Shown: piece after piece, positions 54,534 to 62,819 of the stretch
Numbering within the stretch: the first letter of the stretch is position 1
How the letters are laid out: every line of letters begins with the position of its first letter
Source: JBGPLJ01 sp963826145
GTDB taxonomy: Bacteria; Pseudomonadota; Gammaproteobacteria; Steroidobacterales; Steroidobacteraceae
Reading direction: 5' to 3'
NCBI GenBank assembly: GCA_963826145.1
Contig: CAWGVW010000002.1
Span: forward strand, 930,001 to 994,000
Length of the DNA stretch: 64,000 bases
Notes under the pieces: model-generated
What the model saw: only the letters and a program-made list of their open reading frames with translations
The model's database searches: none
What the model was told of the DNA's origin: nothing
Translations under genes and position numbers: made by a program

Positions 54534-54703
54534 ATGCTTGCCCCGCTGATTCCCCTGCGGGCCATTCTAGGGCGTGGCACCGCCGGTGGACCAGCCCATA
54601 CGTGACGAACTGGAAGTACCGAGCCGGCGGACCGCGAAATCTGTCACATGGCGACAGTAATGGCCAGTTGACTCCGGTCTTACCGCGTCTTACCGTGGAG
54701 GCA

Positions 54704-54964
54704 ATGGACACCACGAAGCTCTCATCCAAAGGACAGGTCGTCCTGCCCAAGGCCGTGCGCGAGCGCCACGGCTGGAAGGAAGGCACGGAGCTTGTCGTCG
54801 AAAATACGACGGACGGCGTGCTGCTGCGGGCGCGCAAGCCTTTCGTGCCGACGCGGGTCGAGGATGTCTACGGGGCGCTCCGATACCGGGGGCGACCGAA
54901 GTCGATCGAAGATATGGACGCGGGCATCGCCCGCGCGGTCCGCAAACGTCACCGGCCGGCCTGA
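54704..54964 (+). CDS. vapB: AbrB/MazE-type antitoxin (VapB-like)
   Basis: 86 residues from the ATG at 54704 (GGAG upstream). The swapped-hairpin DNA-binding motif is LSSKGQVVLPKAVRERHGW, followed by a C-terminal toxin-binding tail. It is followed 12 bp later by a PIN-domain toxin. The antitoxin normally represses its own operon. Confidence 0.86.
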   Translation: MDTTKLSSKGQVVLPKAVRERHGWKEGTELVVENTTDGVLLRARKPFVPTRVEDVYGALRYRGRPKSIEDMDAGIARAVRKRHRPA

Positions 54965-54976
54965 CGGTCCCCGCGG

Positions 54977-55363
54977 ATGATCGCTATCGATACCAATGTG
55001 CTGGTGCGGCTACTCGTCGCCGATGACGAGGAGCAGGCGGCGCGTGCCCGGGAACTCATCGAAAAGCACGAAGTCTGGGTCAGCCGGACGGTGCTGCTCG
55101 AGACCTGCTGGGTCCTGCGGAGCACGTACGGCCAATCGAACTCCGCGGTGGCCGAAATCATAGAAAAGGCGCTCGGCCTGCCGAAAGTCTTCATGGAAGA
55201 CGCCGAACGTGTGGCGCTCGCGCTCGAGGCAGCGCGGAATGGCGTGGAAATCGCGGATGCCCTGCACATGGTCGGCGTGCCGGCAACGGTGCGGGAATTC
55301 GCAACATTCGATCGCCGCCTGGCGAAGCGCGCCCGGTCTCCTCTGCGCGTACGAGTGTTGTAG
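54977..55363 (+). CDS. vapC: PIN-domain ribonuclease toxin (VapC-like)
   Basis: 128 residues. PIN-domain acidic residues are in MIAIDTNVLVRLL (Asp 5), SRTVLLETCWVL (Glu) and VEIADALHMV and FATFDRRLAKRA (Asp). VapC toxins cut tRNA or rRNA in a Mg2+-dependent way and are neutralised by the partner encoded just upstream. Confidence 0.87.
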   Translation: MIAIDTNVLVRLLVADDEEQAARARELIEKHEVWVSRTVLLETCWVLRSTYGQSNSAVAEIIEKALGLPKVFMEDAERVALALEAARNGVEIADALHMVGVPATVREFATFDRRLAKRARSPLRVRVL

Positions 55364-55439
55364 CAGCGCGGAGCGGCGCCCGAAGCTGAACGCTGGCTGT
55401 ACGTCCAGGCCACTCTTATATATAGGCGCCGAACCAGCC

Positions 55440-56985
55440 TCACTGAGCTGCGAAGAAGGAGGCGACGGCGGCGAGGCAGAAGGGCGGCACCAGCCCCGCG
55501 TGATACTCGTCGCGCACCGCACTCGCACCGCCATCGGTTGCGCCCTGCGCCACGGCCGATGCCGCGACGAGATCCTTCGCGAGCGCAAATTTCGACTTGA
55601 CGCCCGCATAGGGATCGCCCACCGATGCGACCGAGTCAACGTCGAGGACGTCGATCTGACGCCGACGCCGGCGCGTGCGATGCCCAGTAGCCCTGCATGA
55701 TCTGCGTGTTGAGCCAGAAAACCGCCGGATCCTCGTCGCCGCCACACAGGAGGGTCGGCGCCGTTGGATTCCAGGTGCGCAAATCGTTCTGCTTCAAGGC
55801 CTGGCGCCAGGGAAGCGCCGGGCTCGCCGCCGGCTCACCGGTGGTGGTGGTCGGCCAGGCTCCGTCCGGATTCGCGCGCGCGTCCTCGAGGTAGCTCAGG
55901 CGGTAACTGTTCGTGACCAGATTGCCGCTGCCGAAGCCGAGTGCAAACTGCGGAGCCAGGTTCGCCGGTTGCGTCGCCGGTGTGATGCTCGCGGACGCCG
56001 CATCCGGCGGCGTCAAACTGAACAACGCTTCCTGCGGCAGCTTGCCCTGCGCATAGAGATCGCTCAGTCGCGACGTACTCGGCAGAAGATTCTCGATGCC
56101 CGCCGCGTATGCAGGCTCGAACACATCGCCGGGACTTGCGTAAACATTGCCGTACGAGTGCTGATACGCCGTGACCAGCACCGCCGCCGCGACCGGGCCG
56201 CCGGCGTTGACCTCGCCGCCGAAGACCGTATCGACGAAGGCCGCGAGTGCATAGGGCCCCGACATCGGCGCCGAGGCGGTGACGCTCATGCCGGCAGCCT
56301 GCATCGCGCGGTGCGTCGCCATCGCGACGTATCCACCTTGCGAATAGCCCGTGATGAAGCGCTGCGTGCTTTCCGTCGTCAGCAATGCGGACGAGACCGG
56401 CAGCGCGCTGCGCGCCGCCTTCAGCGCGTCGATCATGTCCTTCGACTGCTGATCCGCGACGAGGTACGGATGGTAGGGAAGCGTCGATGTGTCGTAGCCC
56501 GCATAGTTCGGTGCGACGACGATGTAGCCCTGCGCTGCGAAGAACGCCGCGAGGAAAAGTCCCTCCGCATTGTCCGGATCGTCCACGTTCGCGATGTTGA
56601 AGGTGCGATCCGGCGTCGAGCCGTGCGCATAGAGAAGAATCGGCCGCGCGCCGTTGCATTTCGAGTCAAAGCCCGTCGGCACCATCAGTGCCCCGGATGC
56701 CGTCGCTGCTTCGTTGGCGCCGCCGACCGTCTGGTAGCGAATGTGATAGACGGCAACATCGCACAAGGGCGATTCAACAAGCGCGAGCAGCTCCAGATTG
56801 GCCGGCGCATTGAGCCGGGCCAGCAGATCCGCGGCCCGCAACGTCGTTACGTGTTCGGGCGGCTTCTGCAGCAAGGTGCCGCGCGGCGGAGTCGTGGGCG
56901 CGCCGGGGTCGGACATGCCGCCCCCGCCGCAACCGGTGAGCACCAGAGCGGAAAGGAACGAGAACGCCCGTATATAAGGAGTCAT
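55440..56985 (-). pseudogene. Secretory lipase-like alpha/beta hydrolase lipoprotein, one +1 shift
   Basis: From the ATG at 56985 it has a lipoprotein signal (FSFLSALVLTGCGGGG) and an alpha/beta-hydrolase fold like fungal-type secretory lipases: YIVVAPNYAGYDTSTLPYH, the nucleophile elbow TGYSQGGYVAM and a Cys-rich late loop. The frame breaks near 55655: removing one base joins YWASHAPASA to QIDVLDVDSVASVGDP and ends at 55440 with AAVASFFAAQ. The restored protein is about 514 residues. It likely cleaves esters in the cell envelope. Confidence 0.8.
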
Positions 56986-57078
56986 GCAGCCGCCTGGATC
57001 ATCCACCTCGCCGTTCGGCGACGAGGATTAGGCGGTCAAGCCGCGAAGTGGTTCAACTGTCGCCAGACGGCGACCGTC

Positions 57079-57825
57079 TTATGCCTGTTTGCGGAGCGCC
57101 GCCCACTCGCTCGGCTGGCGGGCGAACATCTGCTTGCACGCGGGCCGCTCGTTGATCTTGCGGACCCAGGCCATGATGTGCGGCGAGTCTTTTTCGTTCA
57201 CGAGCTCGGCGAAGCCGCGCTCCATGCCGTTGGCGATGGCAAAGTTGCAGATGTCGGCGAGCGTGTACTGCTCGCCGGCGAGCCACGGGCTCACCGCCAG
57301 GCGCGCCTCGAGCTTCTTGATCGAATAGGCGACCTTGCGCATCTCCTCGTCGAGGATCTCCTGGGGGAAGCCCTCGCGCGCGCGCCGCCACTTGACCCGC
57401 TGCTCGTACAACGGGATGCGCTCGACCGCCTTCTCGAACTCCTCGTCGCCGAGCTTGCGCGCCATGCCCTTGACCATCCGTTCCCAGCCGATGGTCGAGA
57501 CGCACCAGCAGAAGTATTCGTCGACCCACTTGGTCCAGATGCGCATCTGGGCGCGGCCGAAGGAGTCGACCGGCCGCAGCGGCGGCTCGGTCGGGAACTC
57601 GTCCTCGAGGTACTCGCAGATCACGGTCGATTCCGTGATGATCTTGCCGTCGTGGTCGAGCGCCGGCACCTGGCCGTTCGGATTGATCTTCTTGAATTCG
57701 TCCGAGTGGTGCTCGAACTTCCCCGGGTTCAGAAACACGCTCTCGAACTTCAGTCCCTTCTCGTAGAGGGCGAGCAGGGGCTTGAGCGAATTTGCGCCGG
57801 GACCGAAGGTGTAAAGCGTCAACAT
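57079..57825 (-). CDS. Glutathione S-transferase
   Basis: 248 residues. An N-terminal thioredoxin-like GST domain (LTLYTFGPGANSLKPLLAL, NPNGQVPALDHDGKIITESTVICEYLE in parts) is followed by an all-helical C-terminal domain. The Ser after PGAN may activate glutathione. Substrate unknown. The integron integrase gene lies just upstream on the same strand with a 60-bp gap between them. Confidence 0.88.
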   Translation of the reverse strand: MLTLYTFGPGANSLKPLLALYEKGLKFESVFLNPGKFEHHSDEFKKINPNGQVPALDHDGKIITESTVICEYLEDEFPTEPPLRPVDSFGRAQMRIWTKWVDEYFCWCVSTIGWERMVKGMARKLGDEEFEKAVERIPLYEQRVKWRRAREGFPQEILDEEMRKVAYSIKKLEARLAVSPWLAGEQYTLADICNFAIANGMERGFAELVNEKDSPHIMAWVRKINERPACKQMFARQPSEWAALRKQA

Positions 57826-57885
57826 GTTTCTCTCCGCCTGAAGCCGTTACCCAGATGTTGTGCCTGGAATAATAATACGACATTT

Positions 57886-58851
57886 TCAGCTGCCGACGTC
57901 GAGCGGGCTACGCACGCCTTTCCCGCCACGATTCAGGACGTGCGTGTAGATCATGGTGGTCTTCACGTCGCTGTGGCCGAGGAGCTCCTGCACAGTGCGG
58001 ATGTCGTAACCCGACTCGAGCAGGTGCGTCGCGAAGCAGTGGCGAAAGGTGTGGCAGCTCGCGGGCTTGACGACTCCCGCGTTGCGCACCGCGTGCTTCA
58101 CCGCCTCCTGAAGCGTCTTCGGCGATAGGTGGTATCGATGGTCGATGCCGGTCTCAGGATCCGTCGTGCGAACAGACGATGGGAAAATGAACTGCCAGCC
58201 CCATTCGCGATCGGCATTCTGGTACTTGGTCTTCAACGCATACGGCAGCGGCGCGCGACCGAAGCCCGCCGCAAGATCGCGTTCGTGAATCGTCTTCACT
58301 GTCGCGAGATGACGCTCGAGTGGCTCACGAATGACATCGGGCAGGATCGTGACGCGATCCTTCAGACCTTTGCCGTCGCGCACAAGAATCTGGCGATAGC
58401 GAAAGTCGACGTCCTTCACCCGCAGGCTGACGCATTCGAGGACGCGCAGGCCTGCGCCGTAAAGAAGATTGGCCGCGAGCCACGGAATGCCGTCCAATCC
58501 GGCGAGTACTGCGCGTACCTCGGCGCGCGTCAGCACCACAGGCAGCCGGATTGGCGCACGCGCCCGGACGACGCCGGTGAGCCAGGGCAGCTCGATACCG
58601 AGTACCTGTTTGTAGAGAAAGAGAATGGCGCTCAGCGCCTGGTTCTGCGTTGCTGCCGCTACCTTGCGCTCATTCGCCAGGTGGTTGAGAAATTCGGTCA
58701 GGTGTTCGATCCCGAGATCACGCGGGTGGCGCCTGTTGTGGAAGCGGATGTAGGCCCGAGCCCAGAGGACGTAGGCCTTCTCGGTGCGGACACTGTAGTT
58801 GCGGCGCCTTATCGCGAGACGCAGCTGGTCGAGCAGGCGGGGTCCTTCCAT
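57886..58851 (-). CDS. intI: Integron integrase IntI
   Basis: 321 residues from the ATG at 58851, preceded by AGGAGG. Tyrosine-recombinase residues are Arg in [16 protein letters not shown], His-x-x-Arg in [13 protein letters not shown], and the nucleophile Tyr in [14 protein letters not shown]. The family-defining extra patch between motifs is present ([17 protein letters not shown] followed by [10 protein letters not shown]), as is the IntI C-terminus GVRSPLD. IntI joins single-stranded attC hairpins to attI. The frame is intact, so the enzyme may be active. Confidence 0.95.
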   Translation of the reverse strand: MEGPRLLDQLRLAIRRRNYSVRTEKAYVLWARAYIRFHNRRHPRDLGIEHLTEFLNHLANERKVAAATQNQALSAILFLYKQVLGIELPWLTGVVRARAPIRLPVVLTRAEVRAVLAGLDGIPWLAANLLYGAGLRVLECVSLRVKDVDFRYRQILVRDGKGLKDRVTILPDVIREPLERHLATVKTIHERDLAAGFGRAPLPYALKTKYQNADREWGWQFIFPSSVRTTDPETGIDHRYHLSPKTLQEAVKHAVRNAGVVKPASCHTFRHCFATHLLESGYDIRTVQELLGHSDVKTTMIYTHVLNRGGKGVRSPLDVGS

Positions 58852-58910
58852 GATCACGCTCCTCCTTGAGCGATGCATTCAAGTGACGACGCCGGCGCAG
58901 TGCGGCGCTG

Positions 58911-59165
58911 TCAGCCGGCGCTACGCAGCTCCTCGCGCAAGACGCGGCGAAGGGTTGCCTCAAGCGGTTCATGGGTTCGCTTGATGTGCTCGCGCAGGGC
59001 CGCGTTGATCAAAGTCTGATAGCTGCCGCCCCCGGACCGATCGACCTGGCGCTTGAACCACGCGAGGACGTCGCCATCGAGGCGAATCGTGATTCGTGTC
59101 TTACCCTTAGGCGTCGGCACGACTGCGCCGCGTCTGGCTCTGGAAAAGTCGTAGGCTTTGCGCAT
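58911..59165 (-). CDS. brnA: BrnA antitoxin
   Basis: 84 residues. The ribbon-helix-helix part is KTRITIRLDGDVLAWFKRQV followed by GGGSYQTLINAALREHI, matching BrnA. It binds BrnT and represses the brnTA operon. The start overlaps the brnT stop (TGATG). The intI start follows 59 bp downstream on the same strand, so intI may be read from this operon. Confidence 0.88.
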   Translation of the reverse strand: MRKAYDFSRARRGAVVPTPKGKTRITIRLDGDVLAWFKRQVDRSGGGSYQTLINAALREHIKRTHEPLEATLRRVLREELRSAG

Positions 59166-59443
59166 CAGCGTTTCCCGTAGCGGCGACGCTCGCCGCGGCC
59201 GGCCTTGCGTGAGGAAATGAGGCGAATGTTGTCGCCGCGGTGAGTGAACACCGTCACGAGCACGCGACCGAGCGGATCGGATCCGATACAAACATGGCGT
59301 TCCTCGTCGGCAACATCCGGGTCGGGCATGGTGAGCGCGCGCGGATCCTCGAGTGACAGCGCAGCATCGGCGAAGTCGACCTCGTGCGCGCGAAGATTCG
59401 CTGCCGCCTTAACAGGATCCCATTCATACCCATCCTTGGGCAT
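59165..59443 (-). CDS. brnT: BrnT toxin (DUF497)
   Basis: 92 residues. The DUF497 pattern is complete: YEWDPVKAAANLRAHEVDF, ERHVCIGSDPLGRVLVTVFTHRGDNIRLISSRKAGRGERRRY (in parts). BrnT is a RelE-fold ribonuclease toxin. No Shine-Dalgarno is visible before the ATG, so a leaderless or short-leader mRNA is likely. A near-perfect palindrome sits directly upstream. Confidence 0.9.
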   Translation of the reverse strand: MPKDGYEWDPVKAAANLRAHEVDFADAALSLEDPRALTMPDPDVADEERHVCIGSDPLGRVLVTVFTHRGDNIRLISSRKAGRGERRRYGKR

Positions 59444-59446
59444 CAG

Positions 59447-59460
59447 CGTATGTACAAACG
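59447..59460. promoter_or_regulatory. Near-perfect palindrome at the brnT start
   Basis: CGTATGTACAAACG differs from its own complement at one symmetric pair only and lies 4 bp from the brnT ATG, where a BrnA/BrnT repressor complex would be expected to bind. Confidence 0.5.
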
Positions 59461-59677
59461 TGCACCTGAGTCAAGCCGGACGCGCGAGGACGGAGTGCCC
59501 GCTAAACCCTCGGTCGTTGTTTGCCTCCAGTCATCAGCGGTAGATTGAGCGCAGGGAATTCAACCGGCGCCGCCGGATTATCCGGATGCAGCTGCCAAGT
59601 TGATGATTTCAGTGGACCGGAGCAGATTAGACGACGAAGCGGCATGTTTAAACTCGCATTTATCCTCTCTACTTATA
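59461..59677. other. Intergenic region between brnTA and the cassette array
   Basis: No convincing gene on either strand. It should contain the array-directed promoter and flanking integrase sites. No clear LexA box was seen. The right border is the attI-like core at 59678. Confidence 0.5.
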
Positions 59678-59684
59678 GTTAGAT
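59678..59684 (+). other. Candidate attI core (GTTAGAT)
   Basis: GTTAGAT fits the GTTRRRY recombination core and is the only such core on the plus strand found by eye between intI and the first attC. It is 827 bp from the integrase start, further than usual, because brnTA lies between. Confidence 0.5.
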
Positions 59685-60160
59685 CCGCGACCGGCTGCCG
59701 TGCTACGGTAGCTGACTGCTGAACTCGTAGAGACGAATTCGCGGCGTGCGTGGTGACTTCGCAAGCCCGGCCCGCACCAAGTCCGATTTGGGTAGCGAGT
59801 GTGGTGGGCTCTGCACTGATTTGGTGCCTTGTTTGTGATTAACGGGGTTGTCATCTCCGTCTTGGAGATTACGGCTAACGGGGCGTTGTCGCCTTCGTAG
59901 CCTTCCTGTGTGTCCTCGGCATTGCGCCGGCAGTACTCGTAGCCAATTGAGTGTATTGCTATCAGGTTCGACAAATGGCGAGGTTGCCGAATGGTCGCAG
60001 GTCCGACGGGTCGGTGGCGCGAACGTCTTGAAGGCCTCCAGTTGGCTACATGCTCGCGAGAACCTGCTCATCGAAGCATCACCTTCAGTGGCCCGATACC
60101 GCCGTCAACTAGTGCACTTGCGATGCATTGCGGTCGGCGTATCAACGGAATGGCGTCGAC
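59685..60160. other. Body of cassette 1, no recognisable gene
   Basis: Several open frames on both strands cross this stretch, but none has a recognisable domain, a good ribosome site or a stop in the attC start as the later cassettes do. A short segment just before attC1 ends properly at its TAA, so a frameshifted or decayed gene is possible. Confidence 0.45.
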
Positions 60161-60290
60161 ACCTAACAACGCGTTGGAGCGAGAGCGCGGCCGGCAGCAT
60201 CGGAAGGAGTAAAGGGACGTTGCAGTTCAGGATAAAGTGGCTTCGATGTGCGGCAGAGATGCCGCGCTTCGCTCAACGCGGACGTTAGGT
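60161..60290 (+). other. attC site 1
   Basis: 130 bp from ACCTAAC to GTTAGGT. The arms AACGCGTTGGAGCGAGAGCG and the late CGCTTCGCTCAACGCGGAC pair almost perfectly, leaving two unpaired G residues, the extrahelical bases expected of a folded attC. Confidence 0.92.
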
Positions 60291-60348
60291 TCCGCTGAGC
60301 GGCCCAAGCGTGATCGTCGGCGAATCTTGCGGTATTTAGGCACGCGCT

Positions 60349-60672
60349 ATGGCAGACGTTAACGAATTGGATCCCGATCCACCGCTTACTCCAGACGAGG
60401 AGACGCGCGTCGGCTGTCTGTCGACTTCCGACGTATCGAGGATCGACGAAACGCTACTTTCGTACGTGTCGCAACATTGGCGCAAGGTAGCGATGGTTGT
60501 CAGCTGCTCGCTCGACGACCCAAGAGAGGTAGCGGCGGCAGTTCCGTACATGTATTACGCTCGGCGAATCAGGCACCTTGTTGATATCGGAGTGCTGGAA
60601 GCGCAAGGCGACCTAGGTCGTATGCGATTCAGCGAAGTGCGTCTTCGCGCGAGTCCCGCGAGCGGAACCTAA
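60349..60672 (+). CDS. Cassette 2 gene, hypothetical protein
   Basis: 107 residues, acidic start (DELDPDPPL-like), then a helical part (HWRKVAMVVSCSLDDPREV, VPYMYYARRIRHLVDIGVLEAQGDLGRMRF in parts) that resembles small DUF3658-type domains. The stop TAA is inside the first box of attC2. Function unknown. Confidence 0.72.
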   Translation: MADVNELDPDPPLTPDEETRVGCLSTSDVSRIDETLLSYVSQHWRKVAMVVSCSLDDPREVAAAVPYMYYARRIRHLVDIGVLEAQGDLGRMRFSEVRLRASPASGT

Positions 60673-60796
60673 CAACGCGTTGGAGCGAGAGCGCGGCCGG
60701 TAGCTTCGGTGAGGGTAAAGGGATGTTGCAGTTCTGGATAAAGTGGCTTCGATCAGCGGCAGCGATGCCGCGCTTCGCTCAACGCGGACGTTAGAC
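60667..60796 (+). other. attC site 2
   Basis: 130 bp from ACCTAAC to GTTAGAC, same arm sequence and extrahelical G positions as site 1; only the central loop differs. Confidence 0.92.
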
Positions 60797-60826
60797 GACC
60801 GAGAGTGGCTCTGGACACGTATTAGG

Positions 60827-60832
60827 TATAAT
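60827..60832 (+). promoter_or_regulatory. Consensus -10 box of the hicBA cassette
   Basis: A perfect TATAAT lies exactly 6 bp before the hicB ATG, which would place the transcript start at or next to the start codon, so the mRNA would be leaderless. The matching -35 is poor. Confidence 0.5.
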
Positions 60833-60838
60833 CGACCC

Positions 60839-61054
60839 ATGCGCAATGAATTTACCGCGATTATTGAACGAGACGGGAAGTGGTTTGTTGCCTACTCACC
60901 CGAAGTGCCGGGCGCCAACGGCCAGGGCCGTACCAAGGCTGCTGCGCGAAAAAATCTCGCGGAGGCGATTGAACTCATTCTCGAGGATCGACGTAAGGAC
61001 GCGCTGCGCGGGCTACCCCGCAGTGCGATTCGCGAGACGGTAACTGTTGGGTGA
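60839..61054 (+). CDS. hicB: HicB-like antitoxin (cassette 3)
   Basis: 71 residues with the HicB partial RNase-H-like fold (FTAIIERDGKWFVAYSPEVPGANGQG, AAARKNLAEAIELILED in parts). Here the antitoxin precedes the toxin and overlaps it by 4 bp (GTGA), the less common order. No C-terminal DNA-binding domain is present. Confidence 0.85.
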   Translation: MRNEFTAIIERDGKWFVAYSPEVPGANGQGRTKAAARKNLAEAIELILEDRRKDALRGLPRSAIRETVTVG

Positions 61055-61242
61055 AGCGCGGCGTTCTCCTTCGCCATCTGCGGCGGCACGGATGCCACCT
61101 CAAGCGTGAAGGCGGCTCGCACTCCTTGTGGACGAATCCGCGGACCGGCGTAGTCGAAGCCGTCCCTCGGCATTCAGAGATTGCCAACCGTCTCGCGGCC
61201 AAGATTTGCCGCAGCCTTTCCGTGCCAGATATTGGCGGCTGA
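61051..61242 (+). CDS. hicA: HicA-like mRNA interferase toxin (cassette 3)
   Basis: 63 residues, GTG start. The dsRBD-like HicA motif is LLRHLRRHGCHLKREGGSHSLW with the catalytic His in GGSHS, then AVPRHSEIANRLAAKI. It cuts mRNA when free of HicB. Confidence 0.86.
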   Translation: MKRGVLLRHLRRHGCHLKREGGSHSLWTNPRTGVVEAVPRHSEIANRLAAKICRSLSVPDIGG

Positions 61243-61248
61243 GCGGTC

Positions 61249-61378
61249 GTCTAACAACGCGTTGGAGCGAGAGCGCGGCCGGCAGCTTCGGAGGGGTATC
61301 AGGGATGTGCAGATCTCGGATAAAGCAGCTTCGATGTGCGGTAGAGATGCCGCGCTTCGCTCAACGCGGACGTTAGCC
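61249..61378 (+). other. attC site 3
   Basis: 130 bp from GTCTAAC to GTTAGCC. The right core departs from GTTRRRY at one base (C for R), but the arms and extrahelical bases are preserved. Confidence 0.9.
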
Positions 61379-61422
61379 GGCGGACGCTTGACGCATGCGA
61401 CGATGATTGAAACCATCGGCCC

Positions 61423-61656
61423 ATGCACTTTCAGATTCTCGGTGATGTTTCAGACATCGAAACGATCGCGACGGGCCGCGGCATAAGGGAGATCGCGCGG
61501 CTGCGCAAGTTCCATGGCCGCGGAAAGTGGCGAAAACGCAAGGGTACGGCTCGGGTTCGGTTAAATGACGGCTCGACGCACTTTGCTGAGGTACACTGGT
61601 ACGAGGCAACGGGTATCGGTCGCAGAGAGTTCAAAATCAAATACCTGCTCGACTAA
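61423..61656 (+). CDS. Cassette 4 gene A, hypothetical
   Basis: 77 residues starting MHFQILGDVSDIETIATGRG. Basic middle (KFHGRGKWRKRKG) and a C-terminal strand pair (HFAEVHWYEATGIGRREF). The next gene starts 4 bp after its stop. Small pairs of this kind occur in other genomes, but I know no function. Confidence 0.72.
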   Translation: MHFQILGDVSDIETIATGRGIREIARLRKFHGRGKWRKRKGTARVRLNDGSTHFAEVHWYEATGIGRREFKIKYLLD

Positions 61657-61660
61657 CGCC

Positions 61661-61888
61661 ATGGCATCTCGCATCAAACAATTCGTCGTGTGTTTGAAGA
61701 ACAAGGGCTACGAGGCATCGCTCGAGCCGCGCAAGATCTACGAGGTAGTGCCCGACGCAACTGCCGCAAAGCATCGACAGTTGCGGGTCGTGGACGAATC
61801 GGGTGAAGACTATCTCTACCCGCAGTCCTACTTCGCGCCGATCGAGCTCCCGCAACCCTTGCGGCGAGCGGTCCAGTCCGCCGTCTAA
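61661..61888 (+). CDS. Cassette 4 gene B, hypothetical
   Basis: 75 residues. It belongs to a recurring small family with KQFVVCLKNKGYEASLEPRK and VVDESGEDYLYPQSYFAPI. The stop lies in the first box of attC4. It forms a two-gene unit with gene A; a TA role is possible but unproven. Confidence 0.75.
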   Translation: MASRIKQFVVCLKNKGYEASLEPRKIYEVVPDATAAKHRQLRVVDESGEDYLYPQSYFAPIELPQPLRRAVQSAV

Positions 61889-62011
61889 CAACGCGTTGGA
61901 GCGAGAGCGCGGCCGGAGCTTCGATCAGGGACATGGGATGTCGATGATCTGGATCAAGTGCCTTCAACTAGCGTCCGCGCTGCCGCGGCTCGCTCAACGC
62001 GGACGTTATAC
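61883..62011 (+). other. attC site 4
   Basis: 129 bp from GTCTAAC to GTTATAC. The right core has T in place of one purine. Arms pair as in the other sites. Confidence 0.9.
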
Positions 62012-62034
62012 GGCGCGGATTGCGGTCTAGTCAC

Positions 62035-62232
62035 ATGAAGGTTCGCGAAGTGATCCGACTTCTCGAGCAGGACGGCTGGCGGCACGTGCGAACGCGCGGC
62101 AGTCATCGGCAATATCAGCATTCTGTAAAGCCCGGGACGGTAACGGTGGCCGGGAAGCCCAGTATTGACGTGCCTCCGGGCACGCTGAATAGTATTCTCA
62201 AGAGTGCCGGTCTGAAGAAAACGCAGGAGTGA
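62035..62232 (+). CDS. hicA: HicA-like toxin (cassette 5)
   Basis: 65 residues: VREVIRLLEQDGWRHVRTRG, catalytic His in RGSHRQYQHS, then TVAGKPSIDVPPGTLNSIL. Classic HicA, encoded before its HicB. Confidence 0.9.
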   Translation: MKVREVIRLLEQDGWRHVRTRGSHRQYQHSVKPGTVTVAGKPSIDVPPGTLNSILKSAGLKKTQE

Positions 62233-62235
62233 GCG

Positions 62236-62451
62236 GTGGAGTACCTGGTGGTGGTGGAAAAGGGCGAGGCGAGCTACGGTGCCTACGTACCTGATTTGCC
62301 GGGCTGCGTTGCAGTCGCGGAGACTCGGCGCGAGGTAATGAAGCTTATCCGCGAGGGCATCAAGCTTCATATCGAGGCTCTTCGCGAAGCGGGCGATGCA
62401 GTTCCTGCACCGACCTCGAAGAGTGAAGTTGTCAAGGTCCGCGCCGCATAA
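62236..62451 (+). CDS. hicB: HicB-like antitoxin (cassette 5)
   Basis: 71 residues, GTG start 3 bp after hicA. HicB core: EKGEASYGAYVPDLPGCVAV and REGIKLHIEALREAGDAVPAP. The stop is in the attC5 first box. Confidence 0.9.
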   Translation: MEYLVVVEKGEASYGAYVPDLPGCVAVAETRREVMKLIREGIKLHIEALREAGDAVPAPTSKSEVVKVRAA

Positions 62452-62575
62452 CAACGCGTTGGAGCGAGAGCGCGGCCATCGGCTTCGGCCGGGACAGTGG
62501 AATGTCGAACTTCTCAATAAAGTGCCTCCGATCCACGACAGCGAAGCCGCGCTTCGCTCAACGCGGACGTTATGT
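62446..62575 (+). other. attC site 5
   Basis: 130 bp from GCATAAC to GTTATGT; the left and right cores are complementary to each other. Same arms as the rest. Confidence 0.91.
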
Positions 62576-62633
62576 GCCATTCGCACACGATTTCCGACTG
62601 TGGCAGCATGGTGATCTGTAGGAGGCTATATCC

Positions 62634-62819
62634 ATGTCCACGGCTAAGGAAGAGTTGGCTCGCCTGATCCAGCAACAGCCGGAAGGCAGCTCCTCGGAAG
62701 AGATCGTCCGGGAGCTAGCGTTTCACGTCATGGTTCAACGCGGGCTCGCCGATTCGGACGCGAAGCGTGTCATCTCAAGCGATGAGATGAGCCGCCGCAT
62801 CCGTTCATGGCACAAATAA
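62634..62819 (+). CDS. Antitoxin of a ParE/RelE-type pair (cassette 6)
   Basis: 61 residues, helical, with a strong ribosome site TAGGAGG before the ATG. The sequence EEIVRELAFHVMVQRGLADSDAKRVISSDEM matches small ParD-like antitoxins encoded before ParE toxins. It overlaps the toxin gene by 13 bp. Confidence 0.78.
   Translation: MSTAKEELARLIQQQPEGSSSEEIVRELAFHVMVQRGLADSDAKRVISSDEMSRRIRSWHK

Noticed and set aside
52833..54605. Long plus-strand frame opposite the TPR gene
   Set aside because: The minus-strand frame has helices, a TolB-like domain and TPRs; the plus frame is compositional shadow.
54602..54640. Another remnant of the four-repeat gene (VTNWKY-like)
   Set aside because: Only six residues match, and there is no matching leader or further similarity; most likely chance.
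55675..58128. Very long open frame on the plus strand (over 800 codons)
   Set aside because: It runs antisense to the lipase-like, GST and intI genes, all of which have clear domains. Its translation is Arg/Ala-rich with no domain; it is an effect of high GC content.
59978..60050. tRNA-like sequence in cassette 1
   Set aside because: GGTTGCCGAATGGTCGCAGG recalls a Leu/Ser tRNA D-arm, but no acceptor stem, anticodon arm or T-loop could be laid out.
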